Notes: a model not told the origin generated them from the letters alone. A stretch of 64,000 nucleotides of DNA from Aquipseudomonas alcaligenes (GCF_003205495.1 NZ_QJRX01000009.1:62001-126000); one strand, 5' to 3'; positions 44,832-54,549 are shown, counted from the stretch's first letter. Numbers and translations: made by a program.

Positions 44832-45998
44832 ATGGCCTTCTCCGAACGCGTTGCCCGCCTGAAAAGCTCCCTGATCCGCGAAATCCTCGCTGCGGCGCAG
44901 CGTCCGGAGGTGATGTCCTTCGCCGGCGGCCTGCCGGCCGAGCCGATGTTGCCGCAGGTGGACTGGAGCGAGATGCCGGCCTCGCTCGGCCAGTACGGCA
45001 TGAGCGAGGGCGAGCCGGCGCTGCGCGAGGCGGTGGCCGCCGAGGCGCGCAAGCTGGGCGTGCCCTGCGAGGCCAGCCAGGTGCTGATCACCTGCGGCTC
45101 GCAGCAGACCCTGGACCTGGCCAGCAAGCTGTTCATCGATCCGGGTACGGAAATTCTCGTTGAGGCGCCGACCTACCTGGCCGCGCTGCAGTCCTTCCAG
45201 CTGTTCGGTGCCGACTGCATCACCGTGCCGCAGGAGGCCGACGGCCCCGAGCTGGAAGCCTTGCGCGAGCGCCTGCAGCAGCACAAGCCGGCCTTCGCCT
45301 ACCTCATCCCGACCTTCCAGAACCCGTCTGCCGTGCGCTACAGCGAGGCCAAGCGCAACGCCGTGGCGGCGCTGCTCGACGAGTTCAACGTGACCCTGAT
45401 CGAGGACGAGCCGTACCGCGAGCTGGTGTTCGATGCCGGCAGCGCCACGCCTATCGTCAGCCGCCTCCAGCGCACCAGCTGGATCTATACCGGCACCGTA
45501 TCCAAGACCCTGCTGCCGGGCCTGCGCGTGGGCTTCCTGATCGCCAGTGCGGACCTGTTCCCGCATCTGCTGCGCCTGAAGCAGGCGGCCGACCTGCACA
45601 CCAACCGTATCGGCCAGTGGCAGGCCCTGCAGTGGCTGGGCAGCGACAAGTACCGCGCGCACCTGGCCGAGCTGCGCGACTTCTACCGGGTGCGCCGCGA
45701 CGCCATGCAGGCGGCGCTGGAGGAGCATTTCGGCGACCTGGCCAGCTGGCAGGTGCCGCAGGGCGGCCTGTTCTTCTGGCTGACCCTGAAGGACAAGCTG
45801 GATACCCGCACCCTGCTGCAACCGGCCATGGCGCAGAACGTCGCCTTCATGCCCGGCGAGCCGTTCTTCGTCGACCCGGACGCCAACCCCGGCCATCTGC
45901 GGCTTAACTTCAGCCACGTACCGCCGGAGAAGCTCGGCGAAGGCCTGCGCCGTCTGGCGGCAGTCATCCGTGCGGCGCAGGCCCAGGGAGGCCAATGA
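44832..45998 (+). CDS. PLP-dependent aminotransferase (class I/II)
   Basis: A 388-residue fold-type I aminotransferase. Visible motifs: FAGGLPAEPMLP near the N-terminus, TCGSQQTLDLASKL, the NPS in FQNPSAVRY, EDEPYREL, and the PLP-lysine in GTVSKTLLPGLRVG. This is the MocR-like/2-aminoadipate (LysN, kynurenine aminotransferase-like) group without the HTH domain. The ATG giving MAFSERVARLKSS was chosen. The stop overlaps the GST start by four bases. Control by the divergent MarR protein is likely. Confidence 0.92.
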   Translation: MAFSERVARLKSSLIREILAAAQRPEVMSFAGGLPAEPMLPQVDWSEMPASLGQYGMSEGEPALREAVAAEARKLGVPCEASQVLITCGSQQTLDLASKLFIDPGTEILVEAPTYLAALQSFQLFGADCITVPQEADGPELEALRERLQQHKPAFAYLIPTFQNPSAVRYSEAKRNAVAALLDEFNVTLIEDEPYRELVFDAGSATPIVSRLQRTSWIYTGTVSKTLLPGLRVGFLIASADLFPHLLRLKQAADLHTNRIGQWQALQWLGSDKYRAHLAELRDFYRVRRDAMQAALEEHFGDLASWQVPQGGLFFWLTLKDKLDTRTLLQPAMAQNVAFMPGEPFFVDPDANPGHLRLNFSHVPPEKLGEGLRRLAAVIRAAQAQGGQ

Positions 45999-46600
45999 TG
46001 CTCAAGGTCTATGGCGACTACCGTTCCGGCAACTGCTACAAGGTCAAGCTGATGCTGCATCTGCTCGGCCGCGAGTACCAGTGGCTGCCGGTCGACATCC
46101 TCAAGGGTGAGACCCAGACCGAGGCCTTCCTGGCCAAGAACCCCAACGGCAAGATTCCGGTGCTGGAGCTGGAAGACGGCACCTGCCTGTGGGAGTCCAA
46201 CGCCATCCTCAACTTCCTCGCCGATGGCAGCGCGTTCATCCCCAGCGAGCCGCGCCTGCGCACGCAGATGCTGCAGTGGCAGTTCTTCGAGCAGTACAGC
46301 CACGAGCCCTATGTGGCGGTGGCGCGCTTCATCCAGCTGTACCTGGGCCTGCCCGAGGCGCGGCGCGAGGAGTACGAGGTGTGCCAGGTGCGCGGGCGCA
46401 AGGCGCTCAAGGTGATGGAGCAGCAGCTGCAGCGCACGCCCTACCTGGTGGGCGAGCAGTACACCATCGCCGACATCGCCCTGTATGCCTATACCCACGT
46501 GGCCCACGAGGGCGGCTTCGACCTGTCCGCCTACCCGGCGATTCAGGCCTGGCTGGCGCGGGTGGCCAGCCATCCACGCCACGTGGGCATGTTCGACTGA
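45995..46600 (+). CDS. glutathione S-transferase family protein
   Basis: A 201-residue GST. The thioredoxin-like N-terminal domain has SGNCYKVKLMLHLLG (the Ser/Cys active-site loop), NPNGKIPVLE with the cis-Pro, and ESNAILNFLA for the glutathione gamma-glutamyl contact. An all-helical C-terminal domain follows (TIADIALYAYTHVA). The start overlaps the aminotransferase stop (AATGATG; either ATG could be used, both after GGGAGG). A strong terminator follows, so aminotransferase-GST form the full operon. Confidence 0.92.
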   Translation: MMLKVYGDYRSGNCYKVKLMLHLLGREYQWLPVDILKGETQTEAFLAKNPNGKIPVLELEDGTCLWESNAILNFLADGSAFIPSEPRLRTQMLQWQFFEQYSHEPYVAVARFIQLYLGLPEARREEYEVCQVRGRKALKVMEQQLQRTPYLVGEQYTIADIALYAYTHVAHEGGFDLSAYPAIQAWLARVASHPRHVGMFD

Positions 46601-46603
46601 CGC

Positions 46604-46635
46604 AATAAAAAACCGGCCTTGGCCGGTTTTTTATT
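46604..46635. terminator. bidirectional terminator between GST and HD-GYP genes
   Basis: The near-perfect palindrome AATAAAAAACCGGCC-TT-GGCCGGTTTTTTATT has A- and T-runs on both sides. It ends the GST operon and the convergent HD-GYP gene. Confidence 0.95.
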
Positions 46636-46640
46636 GCCGC

Positions 46641-49598
46641 CTATCCGGCCAGGCCGGCCTTGGCCAGGATGGCCGGCACATCCACCGCGTCGATCTGCTC
46701 AGGCTTCAGGTAGCGCTCGGCATAGCTCTGGTGGATGCCGGCCGCGAGGAACAGCCCGAACAGCTCGGGGTCGACATGGGCGCCGCGGCACATGCCGGCC
46801 ATGATGCCCAGCGCCTCGCTGAGGGTCTTGCCCTTCTTGTACGGGCGATCCACCGCGGTCAGCGCCTCGAAGATGTCGGCGATCGCCATCATCCGCGCCG
46901 GCAGGCTCATCTCCTCGCGCTTCAGGCGCTTCGGGTAGCCGCTGCCGTCCATCTTCTCGTGGTGCCCGCCGGCGATCTCCGTGACGTTCGCCAGGTGTTT
47001 GGGGAAGGGCAGGTGGTCGAGCATGCGGATGGTCTGCACGATGTGGTTGTTGATGATGTAGCGCTCCTCGGCGGTGAGGGTGCCGCGGGCGATGCCGAGG
47101 TTGTACAGCTCGCCGCGGTTGTGTTTGTACTGCGGCACCTCGAGCCGGAAGCCCCAGGGGTTGTCGGCCGGGATCAGCTCGCTTTCCGGGCGCTCGAACA
47201 GATGCTCCGGCTTGTCCGCCAGCAGCGGCTCCTGCACCGGCAGCTCGGGCGCCGGGCTGCGTGCCTGGCGCTGGTTTTCCTCCCAGGACACGCCCAGGCG
47301 GTCGTCCAGGGTGCGTGTCCAGGTGCGTGCGGCGATGCCGCGCAGGCGCTCCAGGTCGGCCTCGGCCATGGCCTCACCGCCCAGGTTGCAGCGGGCGACG
47401 AAGGCGAACTCATCATCCAGCGCGGCCAGGGCCTCGTCACGCAGCGCCGCCAGCGAGGCTTCGTCTCCGCCCTTGGCCTGGCCTTCCCAGTAGGCGATCC
47501 AGGCGTCGCGCTTGAGCACCTCGAAGCGCATGCGTACTTCGTGGATGCGGTCGTAGATGGTTTCCAGCTTGGTCGCCTTGTCCACCACGTACTCCGGGGT
47601 GGTGACCTTGCCGCAGTCATGCAGCCAGGCCGCGATGTGCAGGGCCTCCCATTCCTCGTCGCTGGGCTGGTAGTCGCGGAAGGGTTCGGCGTCACTGGCG
47701 GCGGCGGCCTGAGCCAGCATCAGGGTCAGCTCCGGCACCCGCTGGCAGTGGCCGCCGGTGTAGGGGCTCTTGGCGTCGATGGCGCCGGCGATCAGCTGGA
47801 TGAAGGCGTCCAGCAGCTTCTTCTGTTGCTCCAGCAGACGCTGGCTCTCGATGCATAGCGCGGCCACCCCGGACACCGCCTCGACGTAGGCGATGCGCTG
47901 CGGGCGCAGCATGGCCGGTTCGCTTTCCTCGCCGCTGTCGCGGTGCAGCAGCAGAAGCACGCCGAGGGTATCACCCTGGCGGTTGTGCAGGCCGGTGCCG
48001 ACCAGATGCACGCGCGGGCTGTCGAGGGTGTGCAGCAGGCTCTGCAGGCCGTTGGCCTGGTCGAAGCCGAGCGAGGCCACGGCGGTGGCGCCGCCCTCGG
48101 CCGGTTGACGGATCCATTCGGGAATGTCCGAATCGCCCGGCAGGTAGGTAGGAATACGATGCTCCTCCAGGCTGTGCTGCTCGTCGTTGATGAACAGGCC
48201 GTGCGGCTCCAGGCGACCGCTGTCGCCGTCGCGCAGGAACAGCAGGCCGGCACCGGCCTCGCTGAGGCCCACCGTCTCCTTGAGGACTCGCTTGAGCAGG
48301 GCATCGAAGCGGGTCTCGGCGGACAGGCTGGCGGTGATGTCGAGGAAGCTGGACAGGGTGTCTTTCATCTTGCCCATGGCCACCGCCAGCTGGTCGATCT
48401 CCAGCACCGGCGAGTGGCCGCTGGCCGGGTAGCTGAAGTTGAAGCTGCGGATCGCTTCGGCTTCGTTGACCAGGGCACGCAGCGGCTTGACCAGGATGCG
48501 CGACATCAGCCAGCCCAGCGGCAGGCAGAGCAGGAGGATGCCGATGGTCAGCATCGCGCCCTGCCAGCGGATGCGGTAGGCATCGGCCAGCAACTCCTCC
48601 TCGGGGGCCAGCAGGGCCAGGCGCAGGCCATTGGGTCCACCCTCCTCGAACTGGCTGTAGGACACCTGCCAGCGCTTGCCGGCCAGGCGCATGGCGCCCT
48701 GGCGGTCCTTGTCCAGGCCACGCTGGAACAGTTCGCCGAGGGCCGGGCTGAGCTTGTCGACCTGGACCAGGTGGGTGGTGCCGTTCTTCACCACCAGCTG
48801 CTGGATATCCGGGTAGGCCACGGCGGCACCATCCGGGCGATACAGCACCACCTCGGTGGAGGGGGTGATCTTGTGCCGTGCCAGGCTGGCGGAGAGGTCG
48901 GCCAGGGTCACGTCCGCGCCTATCACCGTACGCTCCTGGGTGATGCGGGCCAGGGTGGTGCCGACATCACCGCTGGAGAAGAACACGTAGGGCTCGGTGG
49001 TGATCTGCCGGCCATTGTCGATGGCGCTCTGGTACCAGGGGCGAGTGCGCGGGTCGTAGGTTTCCTTGAGGTTCTGCCGGCGGCTGATCCAGTTCAGCTC
49101 GGCATCGAAGTACTGCGACTCGGAAATCGGCCGTGCCGCGCCGGTGCGGTCGATGGTCCAGACCTGGAAGGCGGCGTTGGCCGGCGCATCGAAGATCTTC
49201 TTCAGGCGCTCGTCGCGCAGCGAGCGCACCATGAAGAAGTCGCCGTCCTCGTAGCCCAGGTAAAGCGCCGCCAGCTTGGGGTTGTCGCGCAGTGCCTGGG
49301 CGAACATCGGCAGCAGGTCCATGCGCTGGTGGCCCTCGGCACTCTGGTTGTTCTCGTTGAGAGCGAGCAGGGTGAGCAGGCGGCGGATCGGCTGGTAGGT
49401 GTGACGCAGGTCGGCTTCCACTTCCTCGCGGAACTGGTTGAATAGCTGGCTGCTGCTGGACAGGATGACCTTGGTGGTCTGGTAGTAGTTGAACAGGCCG
49501 AGCAGTACACCACTACCGAGCAGAAGAAGAGAAAACAGTACGCTGATATGCACGTGGAGCGGGAAACGGCGTTCTTGACCACGGAGTTTCACGTGCAT
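46641..49598 (-). CDS. dCache-HAMP-GAF-HD-GYP sensor with an insertion in the HD-GYP domain
   Basis: A 985-residue membrane sensor. TM1 is about 17-38, a large periplasmic dCache domain spans ~40-345, TM2 ~350-370, HAMP ~370-425 and GAF-like ~430-590, with a coiled linker and then HD-GYP. The metal motif LHDCGK holds His660, but the HHEKMDGSGYP motif does not appear until His879. In the regulator at 11240 the same two motifs are 55 residues apart, so about 160 extra residues are inserted here. Catalytic signatures are intact, so c-di-GMP phosphodiesterase activity is plausible. It lies downstream of FUSC on the same strand. Confidence 0.92.
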   Translation of the reverse strand: MHVKLRGQERRFPLHVHISVLFSLLLLGSGVLLGLFNYYQTTKVILSSSSQLFNQFREEVEADLRHTYQPIRRLLTLLALNENNQSAEGHQRMDLLPMFAQALRDNPKLAALYLGYEDGDFFMVRSLRDERLKKIFDAPANAAFQVWTIDRTGAARPISESQYFDAELNWISRRQNLKETYDPRTRPWYQSAIDNGRQITTEPYVFFSSGDVGTTLARITQERTVIGADVTLADLSASLARHKITPSTEVVLYRPDGAAVAYPDIQQLVVKNGTTHLVQVDKLSPALGELFQRGLDKDRQGAMRLAGKRWQVSYSQFEEGGPNGLRLALLAPEEELLADAYRIRWQGAMLTIGILLLCLPLGWLMSRILVKPLRALVNEAEAIRSFNFSYPASGHSPVLEIDQLAVAMGKMKDTLSSFLDITASLSAETRFDALLKRVLKETVGLSEAGAGLLFLRDGDSGRLEPHGLFINDEQHSLEEHRIPTYLPGDSDIPEWIRQPAEGGATAVASLGFDQANGLQSLLHTLDSPRVHLVGTGLHNRQGDTLGVLLLLHRDSGEESEPAMLRPQRIAYVEAVSGVAALCIESQRLLEQQKKLLDAFIQLIAGAIDAKSPYTGGHCQRVPELTLMLAQAAAASDAEPFRDYQPSDEEWEALHIAAWLHDCGKVTTPEYVVDKATKLETIYDRIHEVRMRFEVLKRDAWIAYWEGQAKGGDEASLAALRDEALAALDDEFAFVARCNLGGEAMAEADLERLRGIAARTWTRTLDDRLGVSWEENQRQARSPAPELPVQEPLLADKPEHLFERPESELIPADNPWGFRLEVPQYKHNRGELYNLGIARGTLTAEERYIINNHIVQTIRMLDHLPFPKHLANVTEIAGGHHEKMDGSGYPKRLKREEMSLPARMMAIADIFEALTAVDRPYKKGKTLSEALGIMAGMCRGAHVDPELFGLFLAAGIHQSYAERYLKPEQIDAVDVPAILAKAGLAG

Positions 49599-49676
49599 CG
49601 TCTCACTTCCTTGACTGCGCTGGGGGACAGGACAGAAGCATAGTGAACGCGTGGCGGGTCTGCCGCGCGCCCGGGC

Positions 49677-50735
49677 TTAATTTTTCGTCGCTGGCAGGAC
49701 CTCTGTGCGGCGCTCCAGCCGCTGTTGCAGGGCATGGCTCAGCAGTGCCACCAGCAGTGCCAGGAACACGCCGATCAGGCTGTTCAGCAGGCGCCCCTGG
49801 GCCTGGTGCCAGTCGGGTGCCAGGCTCTCGGCCAGCAGCACGAAGCTGATCCCCACCTGCACCACGAACAGTCCGTAGTGCTGGGCCTGCAGGGCGCGGC
49901 TGAGAACGATCAGCGGCAGTATGGTGGCGACCATCGCCGGTGGGCTCTGCAGGCTGTGGCCGAGGTAGATGAGGGCGAGGGCGACGCCCAGGCTGACCAT
50001 GCTCGCCTGCAGGGCGCGGGCCAGGCTGCCGCGATTCTCCAGCTGCAGGGTGGCGATCAGCGCCAGGGTCAGCCAGTAGCCACGCTGCAGGTTGGCCAGC
50101 TGGACGATCAGCCCGGCCGCCGCGCAGCCCAGGGTGCAAGCCAGCGCATGCAGGCGCCAGCGCTGTTCGGGCAGACGCTTGGCATAGCGCCGCAGCACCC
50201 GCAGCACCGCCAGCAGGCGTGGCATGTAGGGCCACATGCGCAGGCCGTGCAGGCCGCGCAGGCCGAAGGCGAGCAGGGCGACCCAGAGGCCGCCGAGAAT
50301 GAACAGCGCGGCCACTGCATCGGGGTTGTGCAGCCCGCTGATGCCGAACTGGCCCTGGCCGAGGCACAGGCAGACGATCAGGCCGAGGCCGAGCTTGCCG
50401 GCCTCGGTGCCGAAGCGCTGCAGCCAGGCCAGGAGAAAGCCGTAGGCGGCGAACAGGACAAGGCTGAGCACTGCATCGCTGGCCGCCCAGAAGCCCAGCC
50501 CCGCGCTGCAGGCGCCGAACAGGGTGAGCAGCAGCAGGCGCAGCATGCCGAAACGGTGCAGCGGGTTGGACTGCGCGGCCAGGAAGGCACCGACCGAAGC
50601 CCAGAGGAAGCCCGGATGGCCGCTGAGCAGGCCGAGCAGCAGGGGCAGGGCGCAGCCGAGACCGGCGATGAATGCCGGCCCCCAGTCCAGAGGCCCCGCA
50701 TGCCAGCCGAACAGCTGCCTGAACGAGTCTTTCAT
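49677..50735 (-). CDS. FUSC family inner-membrane protein
   Basis: A 352-residue membrane protein of the FUSC (fusaric acid resistance/aromatic acid exporter-like) group, with two blocks of hydrophobic helices separated by a basic cytoplasmic stretch (PYMPRLLAVLRVLRRYAKR). The GYWLTLALIATLQ segment at about residue 220 is the family's typical motif. It is shorter than AaeB-type efflux proteins (~650) and has no partner membrane-fusion protein nearby. The start lies 4 bases after the dgt stop, so dgt-FUSC are one unit. Confidence 0.85.
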   Translation of the reverse strand: MKDSFRQLFGWHAGPLDWGPAFIAGLGCALPLLLGLLSGHPGFLWASVGAFLAAQSNPLHRFGMLRLLLLTLFGACSAGLGFWAASDAVLSLVLFAAYGFLLAWLQRFGTEAGKLGLGLIVCLCLGQGQFGISGLHNPDAVAALFILGGLWVALLAFGLRGLHGLRMWPYMPRLLAVLRVLRRYAKRLPEQRWRLHALACTLGCAAAGLIVQLANLQRGYWLTLALIATLQLENRGSLARALQASMVSLGVALALIYLGHSLQSPPAMVATILPLIVLSRALQAQHYGLFVVQVGISFVLLAESLAPDWHQAQGRLLNSLIGVFLALLVALLSHALQQRLERRTEVLPATKN

Positions 50736-50739
50736 GGTG

Positions 50740-52071
50740 TCATACCGGGCTGGAGCGCCCGGTCATCTCCCGGGCCATTTCGGTAGCGTAGCTGTCGGTC
50801 ATTCCGGCGATGAAATCGACCATGCGCAGAAAAGATTGGTATAGAGGCCAACCCGGTTGCGGTGCGTAATGTGCCAGCAGGTCGAGGATGCGCCGGTTCT
50901 TGAAGGACAGACCGTTGCCGCCGTGCTGCTCCAGCGCCGCGCCGCAGAAGGCGTTGAGCAGGATTTCCAGGGTTGTGTAGGCGCCGATCTCGTGCAGGGT
51001 CTTGCGCTTGTCCTGGAAGATCTTCTCCCGCGCCATGGCCTTGGCGCGAAGTACGCAGCGCTTGGCCGGGCCGTGCATGTGCTCCACCAGATCGCCCTCC
51101 AGAGCACCGAGCAGCAGCGCCGGCTGCTGCGCGACGAAGGCGCGCGCGGCGGCGTTGGTCAGATGCTCGATGGCCTTGCCACGCAGGATCGCCAATTTGC
51201 GCCGCCGCGAGTCGCCGGGGCCGAGCTGGCGGTAGGTCTGCGGCAGGTCGTCGCCGACCAGGTCGAACAGCAGGGCCTCGACCTCGGCGTAGTCGAGCAG
51301 TTCCATCTCCACGCCGTCCTCCAGGTCGATCAGGGCGTAGCAGATGTCGTCCGCGGCCTCCATCAGGTACACCAGCGGGTGGCGCGCCCAGCGCTGCTCG
51401 TCGAGCTTGGGCAGGCCGAGCTTGGCGGCGATCTGTTCCAGCCGCGGCAGCTCGTTCTGATAGCAGCCGAACTTGTGCTTCTTGTAGCCGAGCGCTTCGG
51501 CGTGGCGCGCGGTCCAGGGGTACTTGAGGTAGCTGCCGAGCGTGGCGTAGGTCAGGCGCATGCCGCCGTCGAACTGGTGGTATTCCAGCTGGGTGAGCAC
51601 GCGAAAGCCCTGGGCGTTGCCCTCGAAGCTGAGAAAGTCGCCGCGCTCGGCCTCGCTCATGTCGTCCAGCCAGCCGCGTCCGGCGGCCTGGCGGAACCAG
51701 TGGCGGATGGCATCCTCGCCGGAGTGGCCGAAGGGCGGGTTGCCGATGTCGTGGGCCAGGCAGGCCGACTGCACGATCACCCCCAGATCGCTGGGAGCGC
51801 ACCAGGCCGGCAGCTCGTCGCGCAACATTTCGCCCACGCGCATGCCCAGCGAACGCCCCACGCAGCCGACCTCCAGGGAGTGGGTCAGGCGGGTGTGGAT
51901 GTGATCGTTACTGGACACCGGATGGACCTGGGTCTTGCGTCCGAGGCGGCGAAAGGCGCCGGAGAAGATGATGCGGTCGTGGTCCTTGTGGAACGGGCTG
52001 CGGCCCAGCTCGTCGGAGCTGTAGACCGGCTTGCCGAGGCGTTCGCGAGTGAGCAGGGTTTGCCAATCCAA
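50740..52071 (-). CDS. dgt: deoxyguanosinetriphosphate triphosphohydrolase-like protein
   Basis: A 443-residue HD-domain dNTPase that cleaves dNTPs to deoxynucleoside and triphosphate. Metal ligands: [10 protein letters not shown], the HD pair in [17 protein letters not shown], and a distal Asp in [11 protein letters not shown]. An N-terminal [10 protein letters not shown] segment is typical. The length equals the Pseudomonas Dgt. It is divergent from the GGDEF gene across 186 bases and is followed closely by FUSC. Confidence 0.95.
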   Translation of the reverse strand: MDWQTLLTRERLGKPVYSSDELGRSPFHKDHDRIIFSGAFRRLGRKTQVHPVSSNDHIHTRLTHSLEVGCVGRSLGMRVGEMLRDELPAWCAPSDLGVIVQSACLAHDIGNPPFGHSGEDAIRHWFRQAAGRGWLDDMSEAERGDFLSFEGNAQGFRVLTQLEYHQFDGGMRLTYATLGSYLKYPWTARHAEALGYKKHKFGCYQNELPRLEQIAAKLGLPKLDEQRWARHPLVYLMEAADDICYALIDLEDGVEMELLDYAEVEALLFDLVGDDLPQTYRQLGPGDSRRRKLAILRGKAIEHLTNAAARAFVAQQPALLLGALEGDLVEHMHGPAKRCVLRAKAMAREKIFQDKRKTLHEIGAYTTLEILLNAFCGAALEQHGGNGLSFKNRRILDLLAHYAPQPGWPLYQSFLRMVDFIAGMTDSYATEMAREMTGRSSPV

Positions 52072-52257
52072 GGCGGTACTCGTCTTCTGCAGAGGGGTCT
52101 TTGCCTAGCTTCGGTGTTCGCCACGACGCCTGCAAGTGCCGTGCTGTTCGGCCGGGGCTGCCGTCGGGCTGACGACGGACGGTAGCAGCTCGCCCGTGCC
52201 GCGATGATATGGTCTGGCCATCACGTGCCTATTCCATAACTACAAGAGAGCAAACGC

Positions 52258-53370
52258 GTGACTTCATTGGCTGCCTCATCCAAGGACCCGCATCAGCAGT
52301 TGCGCGTCCAGCGCTTCCTGATGAGCCTGGCGATGTACGTCCTGGCTTGTGTCCCCCAGGGCGTGTCGCTGTACAACGGCATCTCGCCCGCCTGGGTCAT
52401 GGGCACCTGGCTGGTCATCGCGGTGCTGACCAACCTGGGGTTCTTCCTGCTGTTCCACACCGGCCTCAACCTGCGTCTGCGCGATCCGAGCCTGACCATG
52501 GCGCAGATGGTGGCGGCCATCGCCATGGTGCTGTTTACCCAGACCTACGCCGGCGAGGCCCGCGGTGCCCACCTGGTGGTGCTGCTGATCATCATGGTGT
52601 TCGGCTGCTTCCGCCTGCACACCCGCCAGCTGCTCGGCCTGAGCCTGCTGACCATAGTCGCTTACGGCCTGACCCTGCCGCTGATCGAGCACATCGAGGG
52701 CGAGCGCTTCAACCTGGCGGTGGAGATGGTGCTGTGGTGCAGCTTTTCCGCCTTCCTGCCGTTCATCTCCGTACTCGGTGGCAATATCAGCGAGCTGCGC
52801 AAGAAGCTCATGGCCAGCAACTCCCAGCTGCAGGAGGTGCTGCAGCAGGTGACCGAGCTGGCCACCCATGACGAGCTGACCGGGGTGTACAACCGCCGCT
52901 ATCTGCTGGAAATGCTGACCCACGAGAAGAACCGCACGGACCGTGGCGGCGCCGGTTTCTGCGTGTGCATCCTCGACCTCGATTACTTCAAGCGGATCAA
53001 CGACAGCTATGGCCATCCGGTGGGCGACGAGGTACTCAAGACCTTCGCCAACACCGTTCAGCCGCTGTTGCGCAGCACCGACTTCTTCGCCCGCTACGGC
53101 GGCGAGGAGTTTCTCCTATTCCTGCCACAGACTTCCCTGGAGATGGCCCAGCACTGCATCAAGCGCATCCAGGACGAGCTGGCGGTGACCGAGTACCAGG
53201 GCCTGCCGGCCGGTATGCGCGTCACCGCCTCGATCGGTGTGGCCCAGTACTACCTGCAGGAGAGCGTGGCCGGGCTGATCGAGCGCGCCGACAAGGCGTT
53301 GTACCGGGCCAAGCAGAACGGGCGCAACCGCATGGAACTGGCGCCTTATCACAGGCCCATCCTGATCTGA
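52258..53370 (+). CDS. diguanylate cyclase (membrane GGDEF protein), GTG start
   Basis: A 370-residue inner-membrane GGDEF protein. Five or more membrane helices cover about 20-185, a short coiled coil follows, and the GGDEF domain spans ~205-365. The active site reads GGEEF (281-285), and the inhibitory I-site RSTD lies exactly five residues before it, so product feedback is expected. ILDLDYFKRIND carries the metal-binding Asp. The GTG start follows AGAGAGCAAAC and gives VTSLAASSKDP; no upstream ATG is plausible. It is convergent to an EAL gene, an arrangement that brings synthesis and breakdown of c-di-GMP together. Confidence 0.93.
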   Translation: MTSLAASSKDPHQQLRVQRFLMSLAMYVLACVPQGVSLYNGISPAWVMGTWLVIAVLTNLGFFLLFHTGLNLRLRDPSLTMAQMVAAIAMVLFTQTYAGEARGAHLVVLLIIMVFGCFRLHTRQLLGLSLLTIVAYGLTLPLIEHIEGERFNLAVEMVLWCSFSAFLPFISVLGGNISELRKKLMASNSQLQEVLQQVTELATHDELTGVYNRRYLLEMLTHEKNRTDRGGAGFCVCILDLDYFKRINDSYGHPVGDEVLKTFANTVQPLLRSTDFFARYGGEEFLLFLPQTSLEMAQHCIKRIQDELAVTEYQGLPAGMRVTASIGVAQYYLQESVAGLIERADKALYRAKQNGRNRMELAPYHRPILI

Positions 53371-53382
53371 TCCTCACCGCCG

Positions 53383-54549
53383 TCAGGTCAGCCCGGCCGC
53401 GTCGATATCCAGCAGCAGCAGACGGCGGCCGTTGTCGATGAACTGTCCGGCGGTCAGGCAGTACTGGTTGGTGGTGGCGTCGCGGTAGGTGCTGGACAGG
53501 GTCAGGCGCCTTTCTTCCCAGCCCTCGGCCAGCAGCTGGTAGAAGTAGGGCCGCCACGACCAGTTGTGCCCCAGGTAGCGCGGGTCCTCTTGCCAGCGCC
53601 GGCCGTCCCACTGCAGGTTGGGGCTGATCTGCGTGCCGTGGCGGTCGCACTGGTAGACGCGCAGCAGCCAGGGGTAGTCGAGCGGGCTGAACAGCTCCGC
53701 CAGTGTGGCGCCACGCTCCACCCAGCCGCGCATCAGGTTCATCACCTCGGCCAGTTGCTGGCGCAGGGTCACCAGCCTGGCCCGCTCGGCCAGCTTGCGT
53801 TGCACGTACTGCTCGCGCAGGCGGGCGAAGCGCTCGACGAAGGCGTCGGCGGCGAAGAACTGCGCCTCAGCCCGGGCAAACAGGTAGCCCTGCACGTAGC
53901 GCGCCCCGCACTCCAGGGCGAAATCCAGCTCGGCCTCGGTCTCCACGCCTTCGGCGATGATCCAGCAGCCGGTCTTCTCCGCCATCTGCGCCAGCGCCTT
54001 GACCACCTCGCCGCTGGGGCCGCCACGGGCCGCCTCCTGGAACAGGCGCATGTCCAGCTTGAGGATGTCCGGTTGCAGGGCCAGTACCCGGTCCAGCTGC
54101 GAGTAGCCGGCGCCGAAGTCGTCGATGGCGATGCGCGCGCCGGCTTCGCGGTAGCGCGCCACCACCTCGGCCAGCTTGTCGCTGCCACCGCCCAGTTCGG
54201 TGATCTCGAACACCACCCGCTGCGCCGCTATGCCCTGCCTGTGCAGCTGCTTGAGGCTGGGCAGCGCCTGGTTGGGGCGCAGGCGGGTGATCCAGCGCGG
54301 CGAGATGTTGAGGCTGAGGAACCAGTCCGCCGGGGCCTGGTGCAGGCGGGCAAGGGCGTCGTCGCGGATCTGCCGGTCGAGCCGCCGCAGGCTGGCCGGG
54401 GAGACGCGCGGGTCGGTGAACAGCGGGCCCACCGAACGCAGGCTGCCGTCGGCCTGGCGCAGGCGGCCGAGCGCCTCGACCCCGGCAATGCGCCCGGTGG
54501 CGGTGTCGATGAAAGGCTGGAAAACGGCGACTGGTTGGCCGTCGATCAC
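53383..54549 (-). CDS. soluble EAL phosphodiesterase with C-terminal YkuI_C/Cache-like domain
   Basis: A 388-residue cytoplasmic protein. The EAL domain (~1-245) keeps the catalytic set: VEALGRL, SLNISPRW, FEITELGG, IDDFGAGYS, ILKLDM, AEGVETE and VQGYLF. After a helical linker (YVQRKLAERARLVTLRQQL) comes a ~100-residue C-terminal domain with GHNWSWRPYF (330-336 core), like B. subtilis YkuI, where a PAS-like domain follows EAL. The start is GTG 54549 with AAGGA upstream. The same kind of C-terminal domain ends the soluble chemoreceptor at 14087-15481. No membrane segments. Confidence 0.9.
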   Translation of the reverse strand: MIDGQPVAVFQPFIDTATGRIAGVEALGRLRQADGSLRSVGPLFTDPRVSPASLRRLDRQIRDDALARLHQAPADWFLSLNISPRWITRLRPNQALPSLKQLHRQGIAAQRVVFEITELGGGSDKLAEVVARYREAGARIAIDDFGAGYSQLDRVLALQPDILKLDMRLFQEAARGGPSGEVVKALAQMAEKTGCWIIAEGVETEAELDFALECGARYVQGYLFARAEAQFFAADAFVERFARLREQYVQRKLAERARLVTLRQQLAEVMNLMRGWVERGATLAELFSPLDYPWLLRVYQCDRHGTQISPNLQWDGRRWQEDPRYLGHNWSWRPYFYQLLAEGWEERRLTLSSTYRDATTNQYCLTAGQFIDNGRRLLLLDIDAAGLT

